A stretch of 64,000 nucleotides of DNA from Streptomyces sp. XY006 (GTDB lineage: Bacteria > Actinomycetota > Actinomycetes > Streptomycetales > Streptomycetaceae). The notes under the pieces were generated by a model, which was not told the origin of the DNA, did not search any database, and was given only the letters and a program-made list of their open reading frames with translations. A program made the translations under genes and the position numbers. Position 1 is the first letter of the stretch; every line of letters starts with the position of its first letter. The stretch lies in contig NZ_NOKT01000035.1 of the NCBI RefSeq assembly GCF_002237655.1, forward strand, positions 1-64,000, written 5' to 3'. This document shows positions 33,124 through 40,701 of the stretch, one piece after another.

Positions 33124-33145
33124 GAGAGCACAGAGTAGCGCTACT
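33111..33145. promoter_or_regulatory. Shared divergent promoter/operator, MocR and EamA genes
   Basis: TACGCT (33111-33116) precedes the plus-strand ATG by 5 bases, and TACTCT (33137-33132, minus strand) precedes the minus-strand ATG by 8. Inverted repeats GCTCT-N6-AGAGC (33114-33129) and AGTAGCGCTACT (33134-33145) span both start codons. Confidence 0.6.
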
Positions 33146-34042
33146 GCCGCACCTCGGATAGCAGTCGCCGCCCCGGAGCGGGACCGCCCCGGCTTCGGCA
33201 CCCTCCAGGCGGCCCTGGGCGTCATCGCCTTCTCCCTCACCTTCCCCGCCACCGCGTGGGGTCTCGAGGGGTTCGGGCCCTGGTCGCTCGTCGCCGTGCG
33301 CAGCGTCCTGGCCGCGCTGATCGCGGGCGGTGCTCTGCTGGTCCTGCGGGTGCCGCTGCCCGCCCGCCGGCACTGGCCGGGCCTGGCCGTCGTCGCGGCC
33401 GGTGTCGTCCTCGGCTTCCCGCTGCTGACGACGCTGGCGCTGCAGACCTCGACCACGGCGCACGCGGCCGTCGTGGTCGGGCTGCTCCCGCTGACCACCG
33501 CGCTCTGCTCCGCGCTGCGCGTCGGCACCCGGCCCTCGCGCACCTTCTGGGCCGCGGCCCTCGCGGGCGCGGCGGCGGTGGCCGCCTTCACCGTGCAGCA
33601 GAGCGGCGGCGCCCTGTCCACCGCCGACCTGTACCTCTTCGCGGCGCTGCTGGTGTGCGCGGCCGGCTACACCGAGGGCGGCCGGCTGGCCCGGGTCATG
33701 CCGGGCTGGCAGGTGATCGGCTGGGCGCTGGTGCTGTGCCTGCCGCTGACCGTGCCCGTGGCCGCCCTGGCGCTGGCCCAGGAGCCCTGGCAGCCGACCG
33801 CGCACAGCGTCGCCGGGCTGCTGTGGGTCGCGGCGGGCTCGCAGTTCCTCGGGCTGGTCGTCTGGTACCGGGGCATGGCGGCCATCGGCATCCCGAAGGC
33901 CAGCCAGTTGCAGCTCGCTCAGCCCCTGCTCACACTGGTGTGGTCGGTGCTGCTGCTGGGCGAGCACCTGACGGTGGCCGCCCCGCTGACGGCGGCGGCG
34001 GTGCTCGTCTGCATCGCCGTCACACAACGGGCGCGCGGCTGA
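33122..34042 (+). CDS. EamA/DMT-family metabolite exporter
   Basis: 306 residues with about ten hydrophobic helices in two EamA repeats. Segments such as FPLLTTLALQTSTTAHAAVV and WYRGMAAIGIPKASQLQLAQ, and the end of the second repeat (LLGEHLTVAAPLTAAAVLV), are characteristic. Exporters of this class carry amino acids or related metabolites. Divergent from the MocR regulator with overlapping start codons; co-evolved regulation is likely. An ATA codon near the N-terminus is unusual here. Confidence 0.85.
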   Translation: MRAQSSATAAPRIAVAAPERDRPGFGTLQAALGVIAFSLTFPATAWGLEGFGPWSLVAVRSVLAALIAGGALLVLRVPLPARRHWPGLAVVAAGVVLGFPLLTTLALQTSTTAHAAVVVGLLPLTTALCSALRVGTRPSRTFWAAALAGAAAVAAFTVQQSGGALSTADLYLFAALLVCAAGYTEGGRLARVMPGWQVIGWALVLCLPLTVPVAALALAQEPWQPTAHSVAGLLWVAAGSQFLGLVVWYRGMAAIGIPKASQLQLAQPLLTLVWSVLLLGEHLTVAAPLTAAAVLVCIAVTQRARG

Positions 34043-34134
34043 GCAGGGCGGTGCACGGCCCCTGCCGACCCGCGTCCCCGGCCGTAGACTCAAGGCCACG
34101 GACCGCTGCTCCGCTCCCTGTGAGGAGGCCCCAG

Positions 34135-34335
34135 ATGCGCGCAACCGTGGGCGACCAGCTTGTCCAGCACGGCAGGGTGGTCGGTCAGCACGACAAGGTG
34201 GGCGAGATCGTCGAGGTGCTCGGCCAGGAGGGCAACCCCCCGTACCGCGTCCGGTTCGAGGACGGGCACGAGGGCGTGTGCTCCCCGGGGCCCGACACCG
34301 AGATCCGCCACCGGGAGACCACCACCGGGCCGTGA
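34135..34335 (+). CDS. DUF1918 protein
   Basis: 66 residues, a small SH3-like barrel family of actinomycetes: ATVGDQLVQHGRVVGQHDKV, GEIVEVLGQEGNPPYRVRFE, DGHEGVCSPGPDTEI. No known biochemical role. ATG at 34135 with TGAGGAGG 8 bases upstream. The stop abuts the stop of the convergent hydrolase gene. Confidence 0.85.
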   Translation: MRATVGDQLVQHGRVVGQHDKVGEIVEVLGQEGNPPYRVRFEDGHEGVCSPGPDTEIRHRETTTGP

Positions 34336-34336
34336 C

Positions 34337-35566
34337 TCAGCGCGGGGGGTCCGCCGGTTGCCCGTAGTGGTCGGCGACCACCCTCGCCATCGCCCCGACC
34401 CGGTCGGCCGCCACGTCCCTGGCGGCGAAGAACACGTGCCCGCGCACCTGCGTGTACTCCTTGGCGAGCGCCAGGTGCCGGGACAGTTCGGACGGTTCCT
34501 GCCAGGCCGCCGGCTGTGCGGGATCGCCCGCCTTGTACAGCGCCTCCCCCACGTAGAGCTGGGTGGAGCTGCCGCGTGCCACCTCCGCCCACCAGGGCAG
34601 CAGCTTGGCGTAGTCGGCGGCGGCGAAGCCGATGTTCCAGTACAGCTGCGGGACGATGTAGTCGATCCAGCCCTCCCGCACCCACTTGCGGGTGTCCGCG
34701 TGCAGATCGTCGTACGTCTCCACGCCGGCCCGGCTGTCCGAACCCGCCGGGTCCGTCGAGGCGTTGCGCCACACGCCGAAGGGGCTGATGCCGAAGCGGA
34801 CGCCGGGCCGGATCTCCTTCACGCGGTCGGCGGTCTCGCGCACCAGCCGGTCGATGTTGTCCCGCCGCCAGGCGGCCCGGTCCGGGAAGCCGCCGCCGTG
34901 CTCCTCGTAGGCGTCGTCGTCGTCGAACGTCTCCCCCGCCACCGGGTAGGGATAGAAGTAGTCGTCGAAGTGCACGCCGTCGACGGGGTAGCGCGCCACC
35001 GCGTCCAGCATCGCGTCCTCGACGAAGGCCCGGACCTCGGGCAGCCCCGGGTTGTAGAAGAGTTTCCCGCCGTAGGCGACGACCCAGTCCGGGTTGCGGC
35101 GGGCGGGGTGCGAGGCCGCGAGACGGGTCGGGTCGGCGTGGGCGGCGACCCGGTAGGGGTTGAACCAGGCGTGCAGCTTCAGGCCCCGGGCGTGGGCTTC
35201 CTCCACGGCCGTGCCCAGCGGGTCCCAGCCGGGGTCCTTGCCCTGGGTGCCGGTGAGGTACTGCGACCACGGCTCGTACGGCGAGGGCCACAGGGCGTCC
35301 GCCGTGGGCCGGACCTGGAAGACGACGGTGTTGAGCCGGTTGCGGACCGCCGTGTCGAGATGGGTGAGGAGTTCGGCGCGCTGCTGCGACGCGGACAGGC
35401 CCGGCTTCGACGGCCAGTCCCGGTTGGCCACGGTCGCCAGCCACACCCCCCGCATCTCGGAGGCCGGCGCCCCGCCCCTGCGCCCGGGCGCGGCCGATGC
35501 CGTGGGTGTCATGGCGAAAGCCGACAGCGCCGCCACGGCGAACGCCCTGCGTGAGACTCGTCCCAT
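34337..35566 (-). CDS. Exported glycoside-hydrolase-like protein, GHL10 (DUF187/YngK)
   Basis: 409 residues. A twin-arginine-like signal (RVSRRAFAVAALSAFAMTP) leads to a TIM-barrel hydrolase: MRGVWLATVANRDWPS, NRLNTVVFQVRPTADALWPS, HAWFNPYR, VDGVHFDDYFYPYP with the conserved acidic pair, and IVPQLYWNIGFAAADY. The family is thought to act on cell-wall or extracellular glycans. ATG at 35566; the frame extends upstream but lacks a signal peptide there. Confidence 0.85.
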   Translation of the reverse strand: MGRVSRRAFAVAALSAFAMTPTASAAPGRRGGAPASEMRGVWLATVANRDWPSKPGLSASQQRAELLTHLDTAVRNRLNTVVFQVRPTADALWPSPYEPWSQYLTGTQGKDPGWDPLGTAVEEAHARGLKLHAWFNPYRVAAHADPTRLAASHPARRNPDWVVAYGGKLFYNPGLPEVRAFVEDAMLDAVARYPVDGVHFDDYFYPYPVAGETFDDDDAYEEHGGGFPDRAAWRRDNIDRLVRETADRVKEIRPGVRFGISPFGVWRNASTDPAGSDSRAGVETYDDLHADTRKWVREGWIDYIVPQLYWNIGFAAADYAKLLPWWAEVARGSSTQLYVGEALYKAGDPAQPAAWQEPSELSRHLALAKEYTQVRGHVFFAARDVAADRVGAMARVVADHYGQPADPPR

Positions 35567-35745
35567 GCGCGTGCCCCAAATGCCGTGGATCCGCCCGGTC
35601 GCGGATCGCCTGGCGCCCAGCATGCCCGAACCGGACCCGCCCCCCGCGATCGATCATCGATACTTGGCGGTAACGTGCACGAACGGAGCAGGCGCCGGGA
35701 CCCGGCTGGCCTGCCCGGTCGTGGATCAGCAGCGAAAGGGACGAT

Positions 35746-36621
35746 GTGACGGACATCCCAGCGGGAGACATTGCACGCGTCGGAGTCGTGGGCTGCGGTC
35801 AGATGGGCGCGGGGATCGCCGAGGTGTGCGCCCGGGCCGGCCTGGACGTCATGGTCGCCGAGACCACCGGCGAAGCCCTGGAGATCGGCCGCACCCGGCT
35901 GTTCGGCTCCCTGGCCAAGGCCGCCGAGCGCGGCAAGATCACCGAGGAGGAGCAGGAGGCCACGCTGGCCCGCCTGAGCTTCACCACGGACCTCGGCGAG
36001 TTCGCCGACCGTGACCTGGTGATCGAGGCGGTCGTCGAGAACGAGCAGGTCAAGACCGAGATCTTCCAGGTCCTGGACCAGGTCGTGACCCGGCCGGACG
36101 CCATCCTGGCCTCCAACACCTCGTCCATCCCGCTGGTGAAGCTGGCGGTGGCGACCTCGCGGCCGGACCAGGTCATCGGCGTCCACTTCTTCAACCCGGC
36201 GCCGGTGCAGAAGCTCGTCGAGCTGATCCCGGCGCTCACCACGTCCGAGGGCACGATCAGCCGGGCCCAGCTGTTCACCGAGAAGCTGCTCGGCAAGCAC
36301 GCGATCCGTGCCCAGGACCGTTCCGGCTTCGTGGTCAACGCGCTGCTGATCCCGTACCTGCTCTCCGCGATCCGGATGTTCGAGACGGGCATCGCCAGCC
36401 GTGAGGACATCGACAACGGCATGGAGATGGGCTGCGCCCACCCGATGGGCCCGCTGAAGCTCTCCGACCTCATCGGCCTGGACACGGTCGCCTCGGTCGC
36501 GCAGTCGATGTACGAGGAGTACAAGGAGCCGCTGTACGCCGCTCCCCCGCTGCTGCAGCGCATGGTCGACGCGGGCCGGCTGGGCCGCAAGACGGGCTCG
36601 GGCTTCTACACGTACGGCTGA
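35746..36621 (+). CDS. 3-hydroxybutyryl-CoA (3-hydroxyacyl-CoA) dehydrogenase
   Basis: 291 residues, NAD(P)-dependent oxidation of 3-hydroxyacyl-CoA. Rossmann motif VGVVGCGQMGAGIAEVCARAG, catalytic His in VIGVHFFNPAPVQKLVELI with the Glu of that segment, SNTSSIPLVKLA, and the C-terminal domain ending GRKTGSGFYTYG. The short single-domain form of the PaaH/Hbd type. GTG at 35746 with AAAGGGA upstream. Ended by a strong hairpin. Confidence 0.93.
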   Translation: MTDIPAGDIARVGVVGCGQMGAGIAEVCARAGLDVMVAETTGEALEIGRTRLFGSLAKAAERGKITEEEQEATLARLSFTTDLGEFADRDLVIEAVVENEQVKTEIFQVLDQVVTRPDAILASNTSSIPLVKLAVATSRPDQVIGVHFFNPAPVQKLVELIPALTTSEGTISRAQLFTEKLLGKHAIRAQDRSGFVVNALLIPYLLSAIRMFETGIASREDIDNGMEMGCAHPMGPLKLSDLIGLDTVASVAQSMYEEYKEPLYAAPPLLQRMVDAGRLGRKTGSGFYTYG

Positions 36622-36645
36622 CCGCCCGGGCGCGGTCCTCGTCCC

Positions 36646-36687
36646 GACGCCGCCGCTCCTCCGGCCACGGCCGGAAGCGGCGGCGTC
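36646..36687 (+). terminator. Terminator of the hydroxyacyl-CoA dehydrogenase gene
   Basis: 12-bp perfect outer arms GACGCCGCCGCT / AGCGGCGGCGTC with an inner CCGGCC/GGCCGG stem, 25 bases past the stop. Confidence 0.8.
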
Positions 36688-36689
36688 CG

Positions 36690-36785
36690 CGTTCCGCCGC
36701 CTGTTCGTTGAGGCGGCTGGTTACAGACGGTCAGATTTCGGCCAAGCGGCGGGCCCGGCACCTGGGTTGGTGCCGGGCCCGCGGC
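36690..36785 (+). other. Structured intergenic segment, possible small RNA
   Basis: Between two terminators lies a hairpin GCCGCC-N10-GGCGGC (36697-36718), about 30 bases of lower-GC sequence, then a 14-bp perfect stem with TGGGTT loop (36749-36762, 36769-36782). The second hairpin is too far from the dehydrogenase stop to be needed for it. It could end an independent small transcript. No gene or promoter is certain. Confidence 0.35.
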
Positions 36786-36912
36786 ATTCACACACCGTGT
36801 GCGCGCCGGGCTCGCATATGCCCCTCGCACACTCTCCCCAGGCGCCCACCAGGGGAGTTGACTCCTGTGCGCACACCAGGGATGTGACATGACTACGGAA
36901 AGGAGCGGACTC

Positions 36913-37170
36913 GTGACCGTCGATCCCGAGCATCCCGTCGTCCATGGAGAACTCGCAGAGTTACGGCGCCGCCTCGATGTGGCGTACGCCCGCGTCGAGG
37001 GCGGCCTGGCACTGCTCAGTCACCGCACCGAGGAGACCGCCAAGGAGATCGAGGAACTCAACACCCGGATCCACACACTGGAACACGCGCGCTGGCCGCT
37101 GCCCGCGGTCGCCGCCCTCACCGCCGTGGGTGCCCTCGTCGTGGCGATCTGGCAGGCGTTCGGACGGTAG
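36913..37170 (+). CDS. Small coiled-coil membrane protein with a TTA codon
   Basis: 85 residues, no known family function. A charged helical region (ELAELRRRLDVAYARVEGGL, RTEETAKEIEELNTRIHTLE) likely forms a coiled coil, followed by one C-terminal membrane helix (LPAVAALTAVGALVVAIWQA). I prefer GTG 36913 (AAGGAG 8 bases upstream) to ATG 36889. Leu at 36961-36963 is TTA, so translation should need the bldA tRNA and be development-dependent. Confidence 0.75.
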   Translation: MTVDPEHPVVHGELAELRRRLDVAYARVEGGLALLSHRTEETAKEIEELNTRIHTLEHARWPLPAVAALTAVGALVVAIWQAFGR

Positions 37171-37184
37171 AAGGCCACGTCGGG

Positions 37185-37730
37185 TCAGGGCAACGTGTCC
37201 TGTCCGAGCCTGAGATGGTGCAGCAGAAGTAACGCGGCCGCCATGTTGGCGGCCGGGACCTCGCCGCGGGCGACCAGGTCGGGGACGAGCTTGAGGGGCA
37301 CCCACTCCCGGCGGTCCGACTCGAAGTCGTCCACGGGGTGCCCGACGTACTCGCCCCGGTCGGCCCAGTACACGTGGTGCCGGGCGTCGGTGAGCCCGTT
37401 GGACGGCTCCACGCTCATGAGGTGGTGCAGCGGTCCCGGCCGCCAGCCGGTCTCCTCCTCCAGTTCCCTGGCGGCCGCGCGGGCGATGTCCTCGCCGTCC
37501 TCGACGACGCCCGCCGCGAGTTCCCACCCCCAGCTGTCCGTGATGAAGCGGTGCCGCCACAGCAGCAGCACCTCGTTGGCCTCGTTGACCACCGTGGCCA
37601 CGGCGACCGGCCGCAGTCGTATGAGGAAGTGGTCGAGGTGCCGGCCGTCCGGCAGTTCGACATCCGCGAGATTGACGCTGAACCAGCGGTTTGAGTACAC
37701 AGTTTGTTCGTTGCGTTTCGTCCACTGCAC
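37185..37730 (-). CDS. NUDIX hydrolase with a TTA codon
   Basis: 181 residues. The Nudix box is GVVEDGEDIARAAARELEEE followed by TGWRP, the form that binds Mg and hydrolyses nucleoside diphosphate-linked substrates; the upstream HFLIRLRPVAVATVV and WGWELAAG resemble ADP-ribose/GDP-mannose-type hydrolases. The N-terminus (TKRNEQTVYSNRWFSVNLAD) is coded by markedly AT-richer sequence. GTG at 37730 has GGAAGG 11 bases upstream. A TTA codon near the 3' end (37232-37230) predicts bldA dependence, as in the convergent neighbour. Confidence 0.85.
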   Translation of the reverse strand: MQWTKRNEQTVYSNRWFSVNLADVELPDGRHLDHFLIRLRPVAVATVVNEANEVLLLWRHRFITDSWGWELAAGVVEDGEDIARAAARELEEETGWRPGPLHHLMSVEPSNGLTDARHHVYWADRGEYVGHPVDDFESDRREWVPLKLVPDLVARGEVPAANMAAALLLLHHLRLGQDTLP

Positions 37731-37836
37731 GGTTCTGCCACCTTCCGTCGAGTAAGGGGCAATATCGCAGCAGGGACGTGGTGACAGCAGGCGCACAGGA
37801 AGCGGCTCGGGACAGGCGGGGGCCGCAGCCCGGGAT

Positions 37837-39177
37837 CTACAACGGTACGCGCAGGGCCCCGTCGATGAGTTCGGCGGCCTCGGACGTACCGGCGCACCCG
37901 CTGCGCACCAGGTGTTCGCGCACCGCGCGCAGCCGGTCGCGCAACCGCTGGGACTCCATGCCACGGGCCTGCTCGGCCATCTGCACGGCGATGGCGACGG
38001 CCTTGTCGGCGTTGCCCTGGCGCAGCTCGATGGTGCTGAGCATCGCGAGCCGGTGCACACGCCCCCGGTCGTGCGCCGGGTTGTCGACGGCGGCCGCGGC
38101 ATGCTCCCCGGCGGCTGCGATCTCCCCGAGGCTGAGCAGCGCCTCCGCCACCTGGACGTTGACCAGGCCCGGCTGGACATAGCCGGTCTCGTCGGGCTCG
38201 TAGCCGCGCCGGATGCGCTCGGCCGCCTGCTCGGCGCGCCGGATGCAGGACAGGGCGCTGCCGCCGTCGCCGAGATGCGCGTACGCCTTGGCCTGCATCG
38301 CGTAGAGGTCGGAGGCGAGCGCCGGGGTGATGTGCTTGCCGGCGGCGCGCAGCGCGGCCTCGGCGAAGGCGACGGCCTGCCGGTACTCCCGCATGAACAG
38401 CGACTGGTTGACCAGCAGGGCGATGACGTACGCCCCGAGCCCCCGGTCCCCGCTGGCCTTGGCCAGGCGCAGCGCCTGGTGGAAGTAGCGCTGGGCGAGC
38501 CCGTGGGCGTCGGAGTCGTAGGCGCAGATGCCGGCGACGGCGACCAGCCCGCCGGTGGCGCGGTGCAGTTGGCGGCCGGTCTCGTCGGTGTAGCTGCCGC
38601 GCAGCAGCGGGGCGGCCTCGGCGTTGAGGAAGCCGACGATCCGGGCGCGCGTCGCGATGCCCCCGGCCTTGCGGTACATCTGCTCGTAGTGCGTGCGGGC
38701 GGCCCGCAGCATCTCCAGGTCGCCCGGGGTGACCCGGTGTCTGCCGCCCCGGGAGACGTCGACGTCCTCGGGCGGGTTCTCCCACTCCCACACGGGCATG
38801 ACGGCGGGTGTGCCGGTGAGGGCGGGGGCGCCCAGGATGTGCGGGCGCTGCTGCTGGTCGGAGCGCCACAGGGCGGTGGCCCGCTCGACGAACCCGGAGA
38901 GCGAGCCGGTGTGCGGGGCGGACGGCTCGCCGGGCACGCCGAGTCCGATGTCGTCGAGGGTGACCTGCCGTTGCAGCCGGGCGGCCAGCACCTCGCAGAT
39001 GAGGTCGGGCACCTGCCCGCGCGGGCGCTGCCCCTTCAACCACCGGGCAACGGCGGTGTGTTCGTAGCGCAGGGACAGGCCTCGTGCCCGTCCCGCCTGA
39101 TTCACGTGTGCGGCCAGCCCCGCGTGCGAGATCCCCGCCTCGTCCAGGATCGCGTCGAGCAGAGTATTGGGCTGCAT
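37837..39177 (-). CDS. NsdA-like helical-repeat regulatory protein
   Basis: 446 residues. An N-terminal DNA-binding-like segment (LLDAILDEAGISHAGLAAHVNQAGR, ARWLKGQRPRGQVPDLI) resembles an XRE-type helix-turn-helix; the rest is TPR-like helical repeats (RYFHQALRLAKASGDRGLGAYV, AFAEAALRAAGKHITPAL). It matches the Streptomyces NsdA/NsdB class of negative regulators of antibiotic production and sporulation in layout. ATG at 39177 with GGGGGG upstream. No known operon partner. Exact target unknown. Confidence 0.7.
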   Translation of the reverse strand: MQPNTLLDAILDEAGISHAGLAAHVNQAGRARGLSLRYEHTAVARWLKGQRPRGQVPDLICEVLAARLQRQVTLDDIGLGVPGEPSAPHTGSLSGFVERATALWRSDQQQRPHILGAPALTGTPAVMPVWEWENPPEDVDVSRGGRHRVTPGDLEMLRAARTHYEQMYRKAGGIATRARIVGFLNAEAAPLLRGSYTDETGRQLHRATGGLVAVAGICAYDSDAHGLAQRYFHQALRLAKASGDRGLGAYVIALLVNQSLFMREYRQAVAFAEAALRAAGKHITPALASDLYAMQAKAYAHLGDGGSALSCIRRAEQAAERIRRGYEPDETGYVQPGLVNVQVAEALLSLGEIAAAGEHAAAAVDNPAHDRGRVHRLAMLSTIELRQGNADKAVAIAVQMAEQARGMESQRLRDRLRAVREHLVRSGCAGTSEAAELIDGALRVPL

Positions 39178-39447
39178 GTGGGCCCCCCGGGTGGCTCGGT
39201 GCGGACAGGTTAGTGGTTCCGGGTTCACACGGGGTGTGAACGGAGTGCTCGAATCCGCGCTGTGTGCGCGCTGTCGCTCTGCGTCGCCGGCCGGTTGACT
39301 GAAATGCCTCGCAAGAGGCCGGCCGGGCCGCCGGCTCCCCCTCGTACAGTGCGGCGGCCCGCTTCCGCCGTCCGCCCGGCCGCCTGCCCGACACTCCGTG
39401 GCGGGGCGGACGGCATCGCCGGCCGTGCGTCGTGCGTCGCGGTGCCT

Positions 39448-39534
39448 AGGGTGCCGTGGTGGTCCGCGGTGCTCAGGGTGCCGTGGTGGTCCGCGGGTGC
39501 GTTGTGGTCGTTCGCGCCGTTCCCTGCGCCCCCC
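39448..39534. repeat. Tandem 22-bp repeat and dispersed gene-end element, copy 6
   Basis: AGGGTGCCGTGGTGGTCCGC occurs at 39448 and 39475 (27-base period); the second copy lies over the end and stop of the phosphatase gene. A diverged reverse copy of the dispersed element follows at about 39493-39534, inside the 3' coding end. Confidence 0.6.
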
Positions 39535-40489
39535 GGTGGGCCGGCCGTCCGTTCCTCAGGACGAGCAGCGCGATGTCGTCCGGCGGTGTGCCCCGGATGT
39601 GGTGCCGCAGCGCGGTCGAGATCCTGCCGACGACGCCCTGCGCGGAGAGCGGCCCGTCCGCCGCCGCCCCCGTCAGCGCCGTCGCCAGCGGGAAGAACGC
39701 GCCACGGGTGTCCCGGGCGTCCTGCGCACCGTCCGTGAAGAGGAACAGCGCGTCATCGGGTTCGAGGCGGCCGAGCCCGACCGTCGGCAGAACCGGCGGC
39801 AGCGGGAAGAGGCCCAGCGGCGGATGCGGGTCGCCGGCGGCGAGTTGTTCCGCCCGTGTGCCGCTCAGCCGGTACGGCCAGGGATGGCCGCAGTTCAGCG
39901 CGAGCATCTCGCCGTCGGCCCGGATCTCCACGAGGAGCAGGGTCACGAACTCCTCGATGTCGCCGGCGGGATGCTCCAGACGCAGATGCCGGTCCAGGGC
40001 GCGCTCCAGCCGGCGCAGCACATCCCCGAGGTCCTTCTCGTCGTGCGCGGCCTCGCGGAAGCAGCCGAGCACGGCGGCGACCGTGCCGAACGCGCCGATC
40101 CCGTGGCCGCGGACGTCGCCCATCACGGCCCGCACACCGTGCTCCGTGGCCACGACCTCGTACAGGTCGCCGCCGATCGCGGCCCCGCGCTCCGCCGCCA
40201 CCTGGACGGCGGCGACGTCCAGCCCGTCGACGCGGGACGGCGGCGGACGCAGCAGCGCGCTCTGTGCGGCGCCCGCGACCCGGCGCAGCTGCCGCAGCTC
40301 GCGCGTCAGCGACCGCCGTACGTGGAGGATCAGCCCGGTGCCGACCGCGAAGAACACGGCGCTGGTGAGGATGCGCGCGGGGAGATCGTTCTGCTGGGCG
40401 AGCGGACAGGCCAGCTTGTACGTGACAGCCGCCGCGCCCCACACCGTCGGCAGTCCGAGCCAACGCACCCGACCACGGACGCGGATCAT
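39473..40489 (-). CDS. Membrane-anchored PP2C/SpoIIE-type serine phosphatase
   Basis: 338 residues. Two N-terminal hydrophobic segments (WLGLPTVWGAAAVTY, ILTSAVFFAVGTGLILHV) anchor a cytoplasmic PP2C domain: AAIGGDLYEVVATEHGVRAV, MGDVRGHGIGAFGTVAAVLG, LLLVEIRADGEMLALNCGHP and FLFTDGAQDARD, with metal-binding Asp residues. Typically such enzymes dephosphorylate anti-anti-sigma factors. The last about 25 residues are Thr/Arg-rich and coded by repeat-derived DNA, so they may be a recent extension. No anti-sigma gene adjoins. Confidence 0.85.
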   Translation of the reverse strand: MIRVRGRVRWLGLPTVWGAAAVTYKLACPLAQQNDLPARILTSAVFFAVGTGLILHVRRSLTRELRQLRRVAGAAQSALLRPPPSRVDGLDVAAVQVAAERGAAIGGDLYEVVATEHGVRAVMGDVRGHGIGAFGTVAAVLGCFREAAHDEKDLGDVLRRLERALDRHLRLEHPAGDIEEFVTLLLVEIRADGEMLALNCGHPWPYRLSGTRAEQLAAGDPHPPLGLFPLPPVLPTVGLGRLEPDDALFLFTDGAQDARDTRGAFFPLATALTGAAADGPLSAQGVVGRISTALRHHIRGTPPDDIALLVLRNGRPAHRGAQGTARTTTTHPRTTTAP

Positions 40490-40518
40490 GCCGATGGCCC
40501 CCCATCAGGCCCCTGACA

Positions 40519-40560
40519 CACAGAATCGGACCGGCCCGAGAAGGCCGGTCCGATTCTGTG
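40519..40560 (-). terminator. Terminator after pheST
   Basis: Perfect 18-bp inverted repeat (40519-40536 and 40543-40560) with a 6-base loop; among the strongest hairpins in the window. It lies between the pheT stop (40702) and the phosphatase start. Confidence 0.85.
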
Positions 40561-40629
40561 GGACAGTCCGCCCGAAAAGGCAGGATCAGCCACCTTTACC
40601 ACTCAAAAGAGTGAGGTGACCCGCCCCGC

Positions 40630-40674
40630 CAGGGGCGCGGGGAACTGCGCGACCAGCCACAGCGGACCCGCAGC
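40630..40674. repeat. Dispersed gene-end element, copy 7
   Basis: Forward copy: AGGGGCGCGGGGAACTGCGC then GACCAGCCACAGCGGACCCG, 28 bases past the pheT stop. Confidence 0.75.
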
Positions 40675-40701
40675 CGGAGTCACCGCGCAGCCCCCACGGC
40701 G

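Noticed and set aside
39225..39416. Small minus-strand frame of 63 codons upstream of the NsdA-like gene
   Set aside because: No ribosome binding site, composition unlike a protein, and no recognisable similarity.
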